A stretch of 64,000 bases of DNA from CABZJG01 sp902512685 (GTDB lineage: Bacteria > Pseudomonadota > Alphaproteobacteria > Rhodobacterales > Rhodobacteraceae), in assembly GCA_051201605.1 (NCBI GenBank), contig CP179201.1:3410001-3474000 (forward strand), in the 5' to 3' direction. Shown one piece after another: positions 54,871 to 62,858 of this stretch; position 1 is the first letter of the stretch, and the number at the start of each line of letters is the position of its first letter. Both the position numbers and the translations under genes were made by a program. The notes beneath the pieces were generated by a model. It saw only the letters and a program-made list of their open reading frames with translations, was not told where the DNA came from and made no database searches.

Positions 54871-55151
54871 GCCAATTGAATAAATCGAAAATAACTGCTT
54901 TTGCACAAAACGCCGTTGGCGCATCTTTTTACATTTTTTATTTGAGAAAAAATAGGTGGGCGAATTTTTAACCACTTTAAATAAATAAAACTGTATTGAA
55001 ATTCTCAAGAAAACCACTTAATCTACTATTAGATGAGTTAAACTCTTCCCACATTTTAAGAAATCAGTAGTAAATTAATGAAGGCAAAGTAACATTGAAA
55101 CAGTAAATATTTTAAATAAACGAGTAAAGAACAATTCAATACTATAAGAAT

Positions 55152-55472
55152 ATGGATAAAACTATGAAACCTGACTTGGACAATTACACCTTAGAAGAAT
55201 TAACATCCTTAAAAAAGGATGTCGAAGCTGCCATCAATTCATTTAATGCGCGCGCTTTGGCACATGCCCGCGAAGAGCTGGAAAAAACTGCCAAGTCCAT
55301 GGGCTACAAGCTTGATGAAATCTTTGAAATGCGCAAACCGCGTGCGAAAGTTGCCCCAAAATATCGCAATTCAGATGACCAAGACCAAACTTGGACAGGG
55401 CGCGGCCGCAAACCCAAGTGGGTTGAATACGCGCTTCAGAGCGGAAAAACATTAGAAGACCTTAGGATCTGA
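55152..55472 (+). CDS. H-NS family nucleoid protein (HvrA-like)
   Basis: The 106 residues have the H-NS form: an N-terminal helical/coiled-coil part (about 8-60) and a C-terminal DNA-binding block YRNSDDQDQTWTGRGRKPKW at 71-90, where GRGRKP is the AT-hook-like minor-groove motif. Such proteins bind A/T-rich DNA and silence genes; HvrA in Rhodobacter regulates photosynthesis and nitrogen genes. An ATG at 55164 is an alternative start; neither has a clear ribosome site. The A/T-rich region upstream fits autoregulation. Confidence 0.9.
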   Translation: MDKTMKPDLDNYTLEELTSLKKDVEAAINSFNARALAHAREELEKTAKSMGYKLDEIFEMRKPRAKVAPKYRNSDDQDQTWTGRGRKPKWVEYALQSGKTLEDLRI

Positions 55473-55541
55473 TGGCCATCATCCCAAAAATTTTGGCTCA
55501 GGCGCTTATCATCTGAACCATTGGGTGACAAAGCTGTATGG

Positions 55542-55581
55542 CACAGTGTTTTAAATTTACTCTGGTTATTAAAACACCGTG
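55542..55581. terminator. Inverted repeat between convergent H-NS and enolase-superfamily genes
   Basis: GTGTTTTAA (55546-55554) and TTAAAACAC (55569-55577) are perfect 9-bp arms with a 14-base loop, extended outward by CAC/GTG after one mismatch. It lies directly at the end of the minus-strand gene and 70 bases after the H-NS stop. It is probably a bidirectional transcription end, though A/T-rich in the stem. Confidence 0.45.
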
Positions 55582-56676
55582 TCATATGACAATTTCAAAT
55601 GGCTCCAAGAGTGACCAGTCAAACGTGACCCCGATGCCCGCAGTGTCTGGCGCAACTGCATGGTGGTGATTAAGCTGGAGGGGTTGGCGTGTATAGCGGT
55701 CGATTGGAAAACTATGGACTTCCAACCAACCACCATGCGGCTGTGAACTGACCAAACTGACATGCAACTCCTGCATTCCGTGACTGCAGATCGGAACGCC
55801 GGCTCTTCGGCTCTTGTCTGCCACTTGTAACCACCCTGTTATACCACCGCAATTTGATGCGTCAGGCTGCACAAAACTTAACTGTGACTGCGCCAGCGCC
55901 ATTTCAAATTCATGTAATGTATGAAGGTTTTCACCCTGCGCCACCGCCATTCCTGTCGCTTGGGCAATATCTGCATAACCGGGATAATCATCGGGTATAA
56001 TTGGCTCTTCAAACCAAAAAATATTTTGATCTTTTATGGCGTTGGCCAATTCGGTTGCCTGAGCAACGGACAGCGAATAATTGGCATCGATCATGAACTT
56101 TATATCAGGCCCGATCAATTGCCGCACTGCGCGGATGCGCTCAATATCATCCGCCATATTTGGTTGGCCAACTTTTATTTTTACCGCATTAAAGCCTGCC
56201 TCAAGATACCTTTGGACGTTGCCAAGCAGCTTGGGAAGAGGAAAGCCTAAATCAATCCCGCCAGCGTAGGCTTTGCATGTGTTTGAATGCCCGCCTGCGC
56301 GTTTCCATAAAGGCTGGTCTTCGGCTTTGCAGCGCAGATCCCAAAGTGCGATATCAACTGCGGATATGGCAAAACTTACCAAACCGCCACGACCGACATA
56401 GTGCAAGTGCCACTGCATCCGATCATAAATGTCTTCGACAGGGGTCGCATCCAAGCCACGTAAATAAGGCGCAATATCATGTTTAATTAAGGCTGCCGTG
56501 GCATGCCCGCCGCGCCCGCCATTATATGTGTACCCCGTCGCCGAGCGCCCATCTTCCAGCGTAACAGTGGCCGTTATTAAATGAAAATGACTGTGATCGC
56601 CGTGCTTGGCATCAACCAAAACCTCTTCTAATGGCACATTGAAAAGGCGCGCTTTAATATCTTTTATTTTTCCCAT
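55582..56676 (-). CDS. Mandelate racemase subgroup enolase-superfamily enzyme (acid-sugar dehydratase candidate)
   Basis: All catalytic residues of the mandelate racemase subgroup are present with a constant shift of +2 against mandelate racemase: the KxK bases K166/K168, metal ligands D197, E223 and E249, the D272-H299 dyad, and E319. Most such enzymes in sugar clusters are acid-sugar dehydratases, with some racemases. The 364 residues and the WFEEP and CSHGMQELH blocks fit. It is divergent from the LtnD-like gene in the acid-sugar island. No UxuA (mannonate dehydratase) is in the window, so a dehydratase for a hexonate or a tetronate-yielding acid is a reasonable guess. The substrate is not readable. 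Confidence 0.88.
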   Translation of the reverse strand: MGKIKDIKARLFNVPLEEVLVDAKHGDHSHFHLITATVTLEDGRSATGYTYNGGRGGHATAALIKHDIAPYLRGLDATPVEDIYDRMQWHLHYVGRGGLVSFAISAVDIALWDLRCKAEDQPLWKRAGGHSNTCKAYAGGIDLGFPLPKLLGNVQRYLEAGFNAVKIKVGQPNMADDIERIRAVRQLIGPDIKFMIDANYSLSVAQATELANAIKDQNIFWFEEPIIPDDYPGYADIAQATGMAVAQGENLHTLHEFEMALAQSQLSFVQPDASNCGGITGWLQVADKSRRAGVPICSHGMQELHVSLVSSQPHGGWLEVHSFPIDRYTRQPLQLNHHHAVAPDTAGIGVTFDWSLLEPFEIVI

Positions 56677-56791
56677 TACGGACCTCTCAATTGGCTAAGT
56701 TCCAACACTCGGTTGATAATATGATCCCTTTGGCTGTGCAAAGAGCGCTTTTCGAATGCCGTATTGAAACCCCATTTTCTTTGCCCTTGGC

Positions 56792-56815
56792 TGCATGGAA
56801 GAATGATACCATGCA
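56792..56815. promoter_or_regulatory. Inverted repeat TGCATGG-N10-CCATGCA, operator candidate
   Basis: Perfect 7-bp arms with a 10-base spacer, 116 bases upstream of the enolase-superfamily start and 274 upstream of the LtnD-like start. The arm spacing suits a dimeric regulator such as a GntR- or LacI-type protein. No copy elsewhere was noticed. Confidence 0.4.
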
Positions 56816-56927
56816 GGAATGCATCCAACCTAACCAACACTCTTAACCAGGGCGGTTATCCCAGCGCAATTCTTGTTAAGTCCTTGTTTCATATGATTTA
56901 CCCCCTTATCCCGGCTAAATATTTATA

Positions 56928-56956
56928 TTGACCAGAAGCCGAATAGCCATATATCT
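56928..56956 (+). promoter_or_regulatory. Candidate promoter of the LtnD-like / DenD-like pair
   Basis: TTGACC (56928-56933), a 17-base spacer, then ATATCT (56951-56956), about 130 bases before the LtnD-like ATG. The boxes are fair but not strong. Confidence 0.3.
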
Positions 56957-57088
56957 GATTGGACCAAAGTCACCGATGCAAACCCATACTGACACGACAA
57001 AAGCAAAACTGATACTTTTTAACAACCTCGTTACAGCAATTATTTTGGCCAGACTTTGCCAAAACACAGCAATACATAAAGGACAGAG

Positions 57089-57976
57089 ATGGAAAAACCA
57101 ATAAATGTTGCCTTTCTCGGAACTGGGTTGATGGGCTTTCCGATGGCGCAAAATATATTAAAAACCGGCCACAACGTTACGGTCTGGAACCGTAGTTCTG
57201 GCAAAGCCGAACCACTGCTGGATTTCGGAGCAAAAATTGCCCAAACTCCGACAGATGCAATAGACGGCGCCGAAGTTATTATTAGCATGTTGTCCGATGG
57301 CGCAGCTGTACAGGGGATATTGGATAGCCATAAACTTCAGGCGGCTCTGGTTCGAAAGTCTATATGGATCGACATGTCGAGCACAAAACCCGCAGAAGCC
57401 CGCGCGCAGGCTTTAACCCTTAAGTCTCTTGGTGTTGATCATCTTGATGCACCGGTATCCGGGGGGACAAAAGGCGCCGAAGGCGCAAGCCTTGCGATCA
57501 TGGCTGGCGGTCAAGCCGCTGCATTTGAAACTGCAAAGCCTGTACTATCTGCAATGGGCCGGCCGGTTCATGTTGGTCCGTCTGGATCGGGGCAATTGGC
57601 AAAACTGGCCAATCAAGCGATCGTGGGCGTGACCATAGGCGCCGTGGCCGAGGCTATGCTTATGCTGGAAGCGGGCGGCGCGGACCCTGCATCGGTTCGC
57701 GATGCTTTGCGGGGCGGATTTGCTGATGGGACAATTTTACAGCAACATGGCGCGCGTATGACCGAAGGTGATTTTACGCCGGGCGGGCCTTCAAAATTGC
57801 AGCTCAAAGACCTCAACAACGTACTTTCTGAAGCAAAGGACCTTGGCTTAACGCTTCCTGTCACCGAACACATCAGCGACCGGTTCAAGTATTTTGTCAA
57901 TCAGATGCAGGGCGAAAATCTAGATCATTCTGGTTTATATTTAGAACTAAAAGCGCAAAATGGACTGAACGAATGA
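57089..57976 (+). CDS. Beta-hydroxyacid dehydrogenase family (LtnD-like) oxidoreductase
   Basis: The 295 residues belong to the 3-hydroxyisobutyrate/tartronate semialdehyde reductase family. The NAD site GTGLMG is at 11-16, the substrate motif DAPVSGG at 120-126, and the catalytic lysine is K172 in GSGQLAKLANQ. In acid-sugar clusters with DenD, such enzymes are L-threonate dehydrogenases (LtnD) or related. An AAAGGA precedes the ATG. It overlaps the DenD-like gene by 4 bases (ATGA). Tartronate semialdehyde reductase is the main alternative. Confidence 0.9.
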   Translation: MEKPINVAFLGTGLMGFPMAQNILKTGHNVTVWNRSSGKAEPLLDFGAKIAQTPTDAIDGAEVIISMLSDGAAVQGILDSHKLQAALVRKSIWIDMSSTKPAEARAQALTLKSLGVDHLDAPVSGGTKGAEGASLAIMAGGQAAAFETAKPVLSAMGRPVHVGPSGSGQLAKLANQAIVGVTIGAVAEAMLMLEAGGADPASVRDALRGGFADGTILQQHGARMTEGDFTPGGPSKLQLKDLNNVLSEAKDLGLTLPVTEHISDRFKYFVNQMQGENLDHSGLYLELKAQNGLNE

Positions 57977-58947
57977 CAAAGATACTGATCTTGGGCGGCG
58001 GCGGTATGGTGGGTCAAAAGCTTGCCGGCCAATTAAAGGTAGATGGATTATCGCGAAAAGCTATAGACGATATTACAGCACTGGACCTAGGCTTTCCCAA
58101 AAATAGCGTTGCCGGGGTCAAGCAAGTGGTTGGCGATCTATCCGATCGTTCAAAACTGGCAGAACTCATCACCCAGCGCCCTGATATTGTTTACCATTTG
58201 GCTGCGGTTGTTTCCGGAGAAGCAGAACGGGAATTTGACAAGGGCTGGCAGGTCAATATGTTCCATATGTGGCATTTGCTAGAACTGCTTCGAAGCGAAA
58301 ACATCGCCAGCGGTGGGGACTATTGCCCCAAAGTTATCTTTACTTCTTCAGTTGCGGTCTTTGGCGGGCCGTTTCCAGAGTATATCGATGATGATTTTCT
58401 CACTGCCCCGCAAACCAGCTATGGCGCGCAAAAAGCAACTTGCGAACTCATTCTTTCCGATTTTAGCCGCAAAGGATTTGTCGATGGGATCTCGTTGCGT
58501 CTGCCAACCGTTTGTGTCCGGCCCGGCAAACCCAATCTGGCAGCCTCTTCGTTTTTTTCCGGCATAATCCGCGAGCCATTGAATGGCCAACAGGCCATTT
58601 TACCCGTTGCGGACAGCGTGCGCCATACACATGCGTCCCCAAGATCCGCTGCAGGCTTTCTACGCCATGCTGCAACGGTGAACGGGGCAAAAATTGGCGC
58701 GCGGCGTGCCATTAACCTTCCCGGTGTGAGCTGCACAGTGGCCGAACAGATCGAAGCCCTCAGACGCGTCGCCGGGCAAGCCGTTGTTGATTTGATTGTC
58801 CCTCAACCCGATCCTGACATTATCAAAATTGTCGATACCTGGCCCAAGGCATTTAATCCCCAACTTGCGATTTCTTTGGGCTTCAAAGCAGAGCAAAGTT
58901 TTGATCAGATCATTGAAATTTACCGCGCGGATGACTTTGAACCCTAA
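57973..58947 (+). CDS. denD: NAD-dependent epimerase/dehydrogenase, DenD-like (D-erythronate dehydrogenase type)
   Basis: An extended SDR protein of 324 residues. The NAD motif is GGGGMVG at 8-14; the catalytic residues are S126 in FTSSVAVFGGP and the YxxxK pair Y150/K154 in SYGAQK. The pattern VFGGPFPEYIDDDF and GISLRLPTVCVRPGKPN is that of the DenD group, which oxidises D-erythronate to its 2-oxo acid. It is translationally coupled to the LtnD-like gene. The kinase (OtnK) and isomerase/decarboxylase partners known for that pathway are not in the window, so the exact substrate may differ. Confidence 0.85.
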   Translation: MTKILILGGGGMVGQKLAGQLKVDGLSRKAIDDITALDLGFPKNSVAGVKQVVGDLSDRSKLAELITQRPDIVYHLAAVVSGEAEREFDKGWQVNMFHMWHLLELLRSENIASGGDYCPKVIFTSSVAVFGGPFPEYIDDDFLTAPQTSYGAQKATCELILSDFSRKGFVDGISLRLPTVCVRPGKPNLAASSFFSGIIREPLNGQQAILPVADSVRHTHASPRSAAGFLRHAATVNGAKIGARRAINLPGVSCTVAEQIEALRRVAGQAVVDLIVPQPDPDIIKIVDTWPKAFNPQLAISLGFKAEQSFDQIIEIYRADDFEP

Positions 58948-59104
58948 GCCCCCGCTGACGCTGCTGCGCCAATGACGTTTCTTCCTGGTGAAGGCTTTTT
59001 TAGGCTACGCTAATCTTGCAATTGCTGTAGTGTTGCCTTGGGATATATGCTGTGACCCCAAATCTAACCCTCTGATAACGCGGTTTATTCCGTGGAGTAC
59101 GACA

Positions 59105-59977
59105 ATGAAAATAGCCGCCATCGGTGAAGCAATGATCGAAATGTCCATCACCGGGGATCAGGCTCAGTTGGGTGTGGCGGGCGATACGCTGAATACGGCG
59201 ATCTATCTCAAGCGTGCCGCTCCACAGATCGAAGTTGATTATATCACCCGACTTGGCAGGGACAGCTTTTCCAAACGCATCAAAAGCTTTATTGCGGATC
59301 AGTTTTTGGGCACCAGCGCCATTGAAACCGACGATGATCGCGTGCCGGGGCTTTATGCCATTACAACCAATGCGCAGGGCGAGCGGTCCTTTTCCTATTG
59401 GCGGGATCAATCCGCGGCACGTCACTTGTTCCAATCAGAAAACTCTTATTCTTTTCATTACCTTAAAGATTATGATGCGCTGTATCTGTCGGGCATAACA
59501 CTGGCCATTCTGCCGCCATCTGTGAGTATGGCGCTGCTTGAATATCTAAACCAGTCGGCACATATCTTGGCCTTTGACAGCAATTACAGGCCCGCACTTT
59601 GGCCTGAGCAAAATACGGCAAAGAGTTTAATCACAGAATTTTGGAAGCGCGCGGATTTGGCGCTTCCGTCGATTGATGATGAAATGTTGCTGATGCAGCA
59701 AAGCGCTGCGGCGGTCACCGAGCGGTTTATCAAAAGCGGTCTTTCTGGGGCCTTGAAACGCGGAGCCCAAGGGCCCGTTTCCCTCGGGGAAGTGGTGGAT
59801 CAAACCTATCTACCGGCGCAAAACGTGCTCGATACCACCGCTGCCGGCGACAGTTTTAACGGCACCTATCTGGCGGCCAAATTTAGCGGCGCATCACAGG
59901 CTGACGCGCTGGCTAAAGGCCATGATTGCGCGCGCCATGTGGTTCAGCATCGCGGCGCAATTGCACCTTTGGTGTGA
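59105..59977 (+). CDS. kdgK: PfkB family sugar kinase, KDG kinase type
   Basis: KdgK phosphorylates 2-keto-3-deoxygluconate to KDPG. The ATG at 59105 gives 290 residues and the normal MKIAAIGEAMIEMS opening; the frame is open 39 codons further without similarity. The start-site region GVAGDTLNTAIYLKR contains the sugar-binding GD. The PfkB signature 2 DTTAAGDS at 243-250 has the base D249. Substrate-site GLYAITTNAQGERSFSYWRDQSAAR is characteristic of KdgK. A KDPG aldolase is not in the window. Confidence 0.9.
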   Translation: MKIAAIGEAMIEMSITGDQAQLGVAGDTLNTAIYLKRAAPQIEVDYITRLGRDSFSKRIKSFIADQFLGTSAIETDDDRVPGLYAITTNAQGERSFSYWRDQSAARHLFQSENSYSFHYLKDYDALYLSGITLAILPPSVSMALLEYLNQSAHILAFDSNYRPALWPEQNTAKSLITEFWKRADLALPSIDDEMLLMQQSAAAVTERFIKSGLSGALKRGAQGPVSLGEVVDQTYLPAQNVLDTTAAGDSFNGTYLAAKFSGASQADALAKGHDCARHVVQHRGAIAPLV

Positions 59978-60007
59978 CCTGTTTCAGCCCTCAAAACCTT
60001 GGATTTT

Positions 60008-60075
60008 GACCCTCTGTATCGCGTCGGTATTGCGGCAGTATCGCGGTGGTGCGTGTTTGGCAGTATCAGAGGGTC
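60008..60075. repeat. Structured element with three 11-nt tandem units, copy 2
   Basis: The core 60014-60053 holds GTATCGCGTCG, GTATTGCGGCA and GTATCGCGGTG in tandem and matches copy 1 at 36 of 40 positions. It is bounded by perfect 9-bp inverted arms, GACCCTCTG (60008-60016) and CAGAGGGTC (60067-60075). It fills the gap between the convergent kdgK and fructuronate-reductase-like genes, ending 7 bases before the latter's stop codon. A further GCAGTATC lies just inside the right arm. Confidence 0.75.
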
Positions 60076-60082
60076 TGTTTGA

Positions 60083-61297
60083 TCAACTCAGCAGGGCGGG
60101 ATCGATCCCGACCAAAGCCAGCAAATCGCGCTTTGGCGCCGGACCTTGCACCGCCGAGGCAATCGCGTGGTCAGCAGGGTCTTGCAGCGCCCTCCCGGCA
60201 GCAACTTCGGCGCAGCAAAACCCGATCCATGCGGTCACGGCCTGGCTTAGAGCCGGAGCGGACACGCCCTGCTGTGCAAGGGCTCTTAGGCTATCGCCCC
60301 AACGATAGGGAATTTTTTGACTGCCATCCATTGCGATCTGCCGCAGCTGGTGGTGCAGATGCGGATTTTCAAACCGTACCAAAAGCGCTAGCCCATAGGC
60401 TTGTGAGCCTTTACGCAAATCACCGCTTAAGGTCTGCGCAGCCTCATCCATCAACTGCGCTGCACTGCGCCGCAGACCTTCATCGGCCACGGCCTGATGA
60501 ACATAGTCATAGCCCGCAGCAAGCCCGGCATAGGCAAGATACGAATGCGCCCCGTTTAGCATGCGCAGTTTGCGCATTTCATAGGGCGCAACGTCGGGCA
60601 CAAACTGTACCCCGGGCCAGTTTGGCCGCACATCGGCAAAGCGATCCTCGATCACCCATTCGCAAAACGGCTCGGTAGGAACTGCCATCGGATCACCGGT
60701 TGAAAAGCGCAATTCATCGCTGGTTGCCGGCGTAATCCGGTCCACCATAGAATTTGGAAATTCCACAAGATCCCAATTGATCGAAAGCCCGACCCGAGCC
60801 GCAAAATCACGCACTGCAGCACCCAAAACATCACCGTTGGCGCTTAGATTATCGCAGCACAGAACTGTCAGCGGCGCGCGGCGGTTGGCCAGACCCCGCG
60901 CAAGAAACCCGACAGCGGTTTGCGGTTCTTGCCCCGACAGATCTGCCTGTATCAACGGATGCGCCAGATCGAGCCTGTTGTCAGGGCCCAGACAATAGGC
61001 TTTCTCGGTTACTGTGAGGGAAATAATCTTCACCCTGGGATCGACCACATAGGCCAGAACAGCGCCCGGATTTTGCGGGGCCACCAGCACCTGCTGTAGA
61101 ATATCAATGCGCTTGTGCTCAGTGCCCTGCACGCAAAGCGTATAGGTATTGTTTTGTTTTTTGAGCCCGTCAGCAATGCTTGCCGATCGCAAACTGACGC
61201 CGATAATCCACCAGCCACCGGCATTTTGCGTATAATCGGCCAGATGAGCGCGGAAAAAATTCCCAACGCCGAAATGTAATATTTGGCCAGAGCTCAT
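60083..61297 (-). CDS. Mannitol dehydrogenase family protein, fructuronate-reductase-like (short)
   Basis: The ATG at 61297 overlaps the uxaC stop in ATGA; the frame upstream of it lies inside uxaC. The 404 residues have GVGNFFRAHLADY at the NAD domain, LTVTEKAYC, CDNLSANGDVL, FPNSMVDRITPAT, and the catalytic KLRMLNGAHSYLAY block, as in UxuB/UxaB. UxuB would reduce fructuronate to mannonate. The usual length is about 480-490, and the C-terminal end here stops near LVGIDPALLS, roughly 60 residues early by comparison with E. coli UxuB from memory. The adjoining repeat element may be connected with this. Confidence 0.85.
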   Translation of the reverse strand: MSSGQILHFGVGNFFRAHLADYTQNAGGWWIIGVSLRSASIADGLKKQNNTYTLCVQGTEHKRIDILQQVLVAPQNPGAVLAYVVDPRVKIISLTVTEKAYCLGPDNRLDLAHPLIQADLSGQEPQTAVGFLARGLANRRAPLTVLCCDNLSANGDVLGAAVRDFAARVGLSINWDLVEFPNSMVDRITPATSDELRFSTGDPMAVPTEPFCEWVIEDRFADVRPNWPGVQFVPDVAPYEMRKLRMLNGAHSYLAYAGLAAGYDYVHQAVADEGLRRSAAQLMDEAAQTLSGDLRKGSQAYGLALLVRFENPHLHHQLRQIAMDGSQKIPYRWGDSLRALAQQGVSAPALSQAVTAWIGFCCAEVAAGRALQDPADHAIASAVQGPAPKRDLLALVGIDPALLS

Positions 61298-62655
61298 GTC
61301 AGCCGATAGGCGCTGCGCGCCAAATCCACCGCCAAGGCCTGCGCCAGTTCGGTTGCAACGGATTTGGAAAACAAACGCTTTTGCACTTGGCGCGCCAAAT
61401 GTTCGGCCACAGCCCTGCGCCATAAATCATGCCGCGCAGGAATTGACAGAAAGGCCCGCGTATCATCATTAAATCCTGCCAAGTTAAAATAGCCGGCGGT
61501 TTCCACCACCTGATCAAAATAGCGCGCAATGCCCGCTGCGCTATCGTGAAACCACCACGGCGGACCGATGCGCAAACACGGCCAATGACCGGCCATGGGC
61601 GCAAGTTCGCGCGCATAGCTTGCCTCGTCCAGCGTGAACAGGATCAATCGTAGGTCTGGATTATTGCCAACCCTGCTGAGCAGCGGCTCAAGCCCGCGCA
61701 CCCAATCGGTGCTGATCGGAATATCTGCGCCCATGTCTCGGCCGAACTGTTCCAAAATCTCAGGATTTGTGTTGCGGCGACTGCCCCCATGAAGCTGCAT
61801 TACCAACCCGTCTTCAATAGACATCTGCGCCATCTCGATCAGCATATGACCATAAAAATCTGCCTGATCCGCAGCGTCCGCACGGCCTTGTAAAATCCGT
61901 TCATAAAGCTCTTGTGGGTTTGCAAGCCAAACCGTATGCACCTGTTCAATGGCATGATCTGTGGCGGTGGCGCCGGCATCTTTAAAGACGGCGCGGCGCT
62001 GGCGCAATGCGTCTAGATACCCTGAAAAGCTGGTGATATCGCTATTTACCGCCACACCCAATTGCCGCAGGTTGTTCAAAAAATCAGGATCGGCGGAGTT
62101 TAGCACCGCATCGGGTCGAAAGGTGGGAATAATCCGCCCCGACCAGTCCGAGGCTACAATTTTTCGATGTGGCGCAAGACTGTCGAGCGCACCGTCTGTG
62201 GTCGCCAGCACATCTATTCCAAATTGGTCAAAAAGCGCCCGCGGCCGATAGGATGGACCGTTCAGACGATCGGCAATCTGATCATAAACCGCATCCGCCG
62301 TCTGTGCGCCAAGCTCGGTATCAATGCCCAAGGTATTGCGCAGCACATATTCAATCCAAATCCGGCTGGGGGTTCCGTAAAACAGATGCCACTGCGCCGC
62401 AAAGCACCGAAAAATCGCCCGTGGATCACGCTGTTCAGAGGGCACACCGATGCCCAAATCGCGCAGGGCGATGCCTTGGGAATACAGCATGCGAAACACA
62501 TAATGATCAGGCACAACCAAAAGCTCGGCCGGATCGGAAAAGGCTGTATTCCCGGCAAACCACATCGGGTCACAATGCCCATGCGGTGAAATAATCGCTA
62601 AATTCTGAATGCCCTGATAAAGATCATTTGCATCATCGCGCAGCTGCAATACCAT
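61294..62655 (-). CDS. uxaC: Glucuronate isomerase
   Basis: UxaC interconverts glucuronate and fructuronate (and galacturonate and tagaturonate). The zinc/metal motif ISPHGHCDPMWF (H25, H27) is at the start, and VVPDHYVFRMLYSQGI, TDGALDSL, and LQLHGGSRRNTN are family marks. The 453 residues match. It is the first gene of a two-gene unit with the fructuronate-reductase-like gene (ATGA overlap) and is preceded by a 203-base gap after fliA. Confidence 0.93.
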   Translation of the reverse strand: MVLQLRDDANDLYQGIQNLAIISPHGHCDPMWFAGNTAFSDPAELLVVPDHYVFRMLYSQGIALRDLGIGVPSEQRDPRAIFRCFAAQWHLFYGTPSRIWIEYVLRNTLGIDTELGAQTADAVYDQIADRLNGPSYRPRALFDQFGIDVLATTDGALDSLAPHRKIVASDWSGRIIPTFRPDAVLNSADPDFLNNLRQLGVAVNSDITSFSGYLDALRQRRAVFKDAGATATDHAIEQVHTVWLANPQELYERILQGRADAADQADFYGHMLIEMAQMSIEDGLVMQLHGGSRRNTNPEILEQFGRDMGADIPISTDWVRGLEPLLSRVGNNPDLRLILFTLDEASYARELAPMAGHWPCLRIGPPWWFHDSAAGIARYFDQVVETAGYFNLAGFNDDTRAFLSIPARHDLWRRAVAEHLARQVQKRLFSKSVATELAQALAVDLARSAYRLT

Positions 62656-62858
62656 TGCCCATCCTTATGGTTTCTTGGGCCTAACCCACAGAAATATAGC
62701 GTATAAATTTTTCAGACTGGATGAAGTCTAGCCTTGGCTCCGGCACTGTGCAAGGGGGATGGGAAATCGTTTTACAGCACTTTAGATCGCTTGGTGCCAT
62801 TTAGTGCCGTATCGGCATCCGTCTTTAGCATAAATAAGATGCGCCAGATGCGGCGGGC

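Larger units (their letters stand above)
54651..55151. other. A/T-rich intergenic region between LpxR-like gene and H-NS gene
   Basis: These 500 bases are clearly more A/T-rich than the rest of the window, with many A and T runs. They separate two divergent genes. H-NS-type proteins prefer such DNA, so autoregulation of the H-NS gene and silencing of the LpxR-like gene are both plausible. Within it are a 16-bp palindrome and a short open frame with a perfect ribosome site, listed separately. No tRNA or known RNA is seen. Confidence 0.65.
56677..57088. other. Divergent regulatory region of the acid-sugar island, no gene seen
   Basis: The 412 bases separate the enolase-superfamily gene and the LtnD-like gene. 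They include an inverted repeat TGCATGG/CCATGCA at 56792-56815 and a promoter candidate at 56928-56956. I found no convincing open frame and no RNA gene. No regulator gene is adjacent on either side. Confidence 0.6.

Noticed and set aside
62807..62819. A palindrome TGCCG-TAT-CGGCA as a fliA terminator
   Set aside because: The stem is only 5 bp and no T run follows on the minus strand; it may be an operator or chance.
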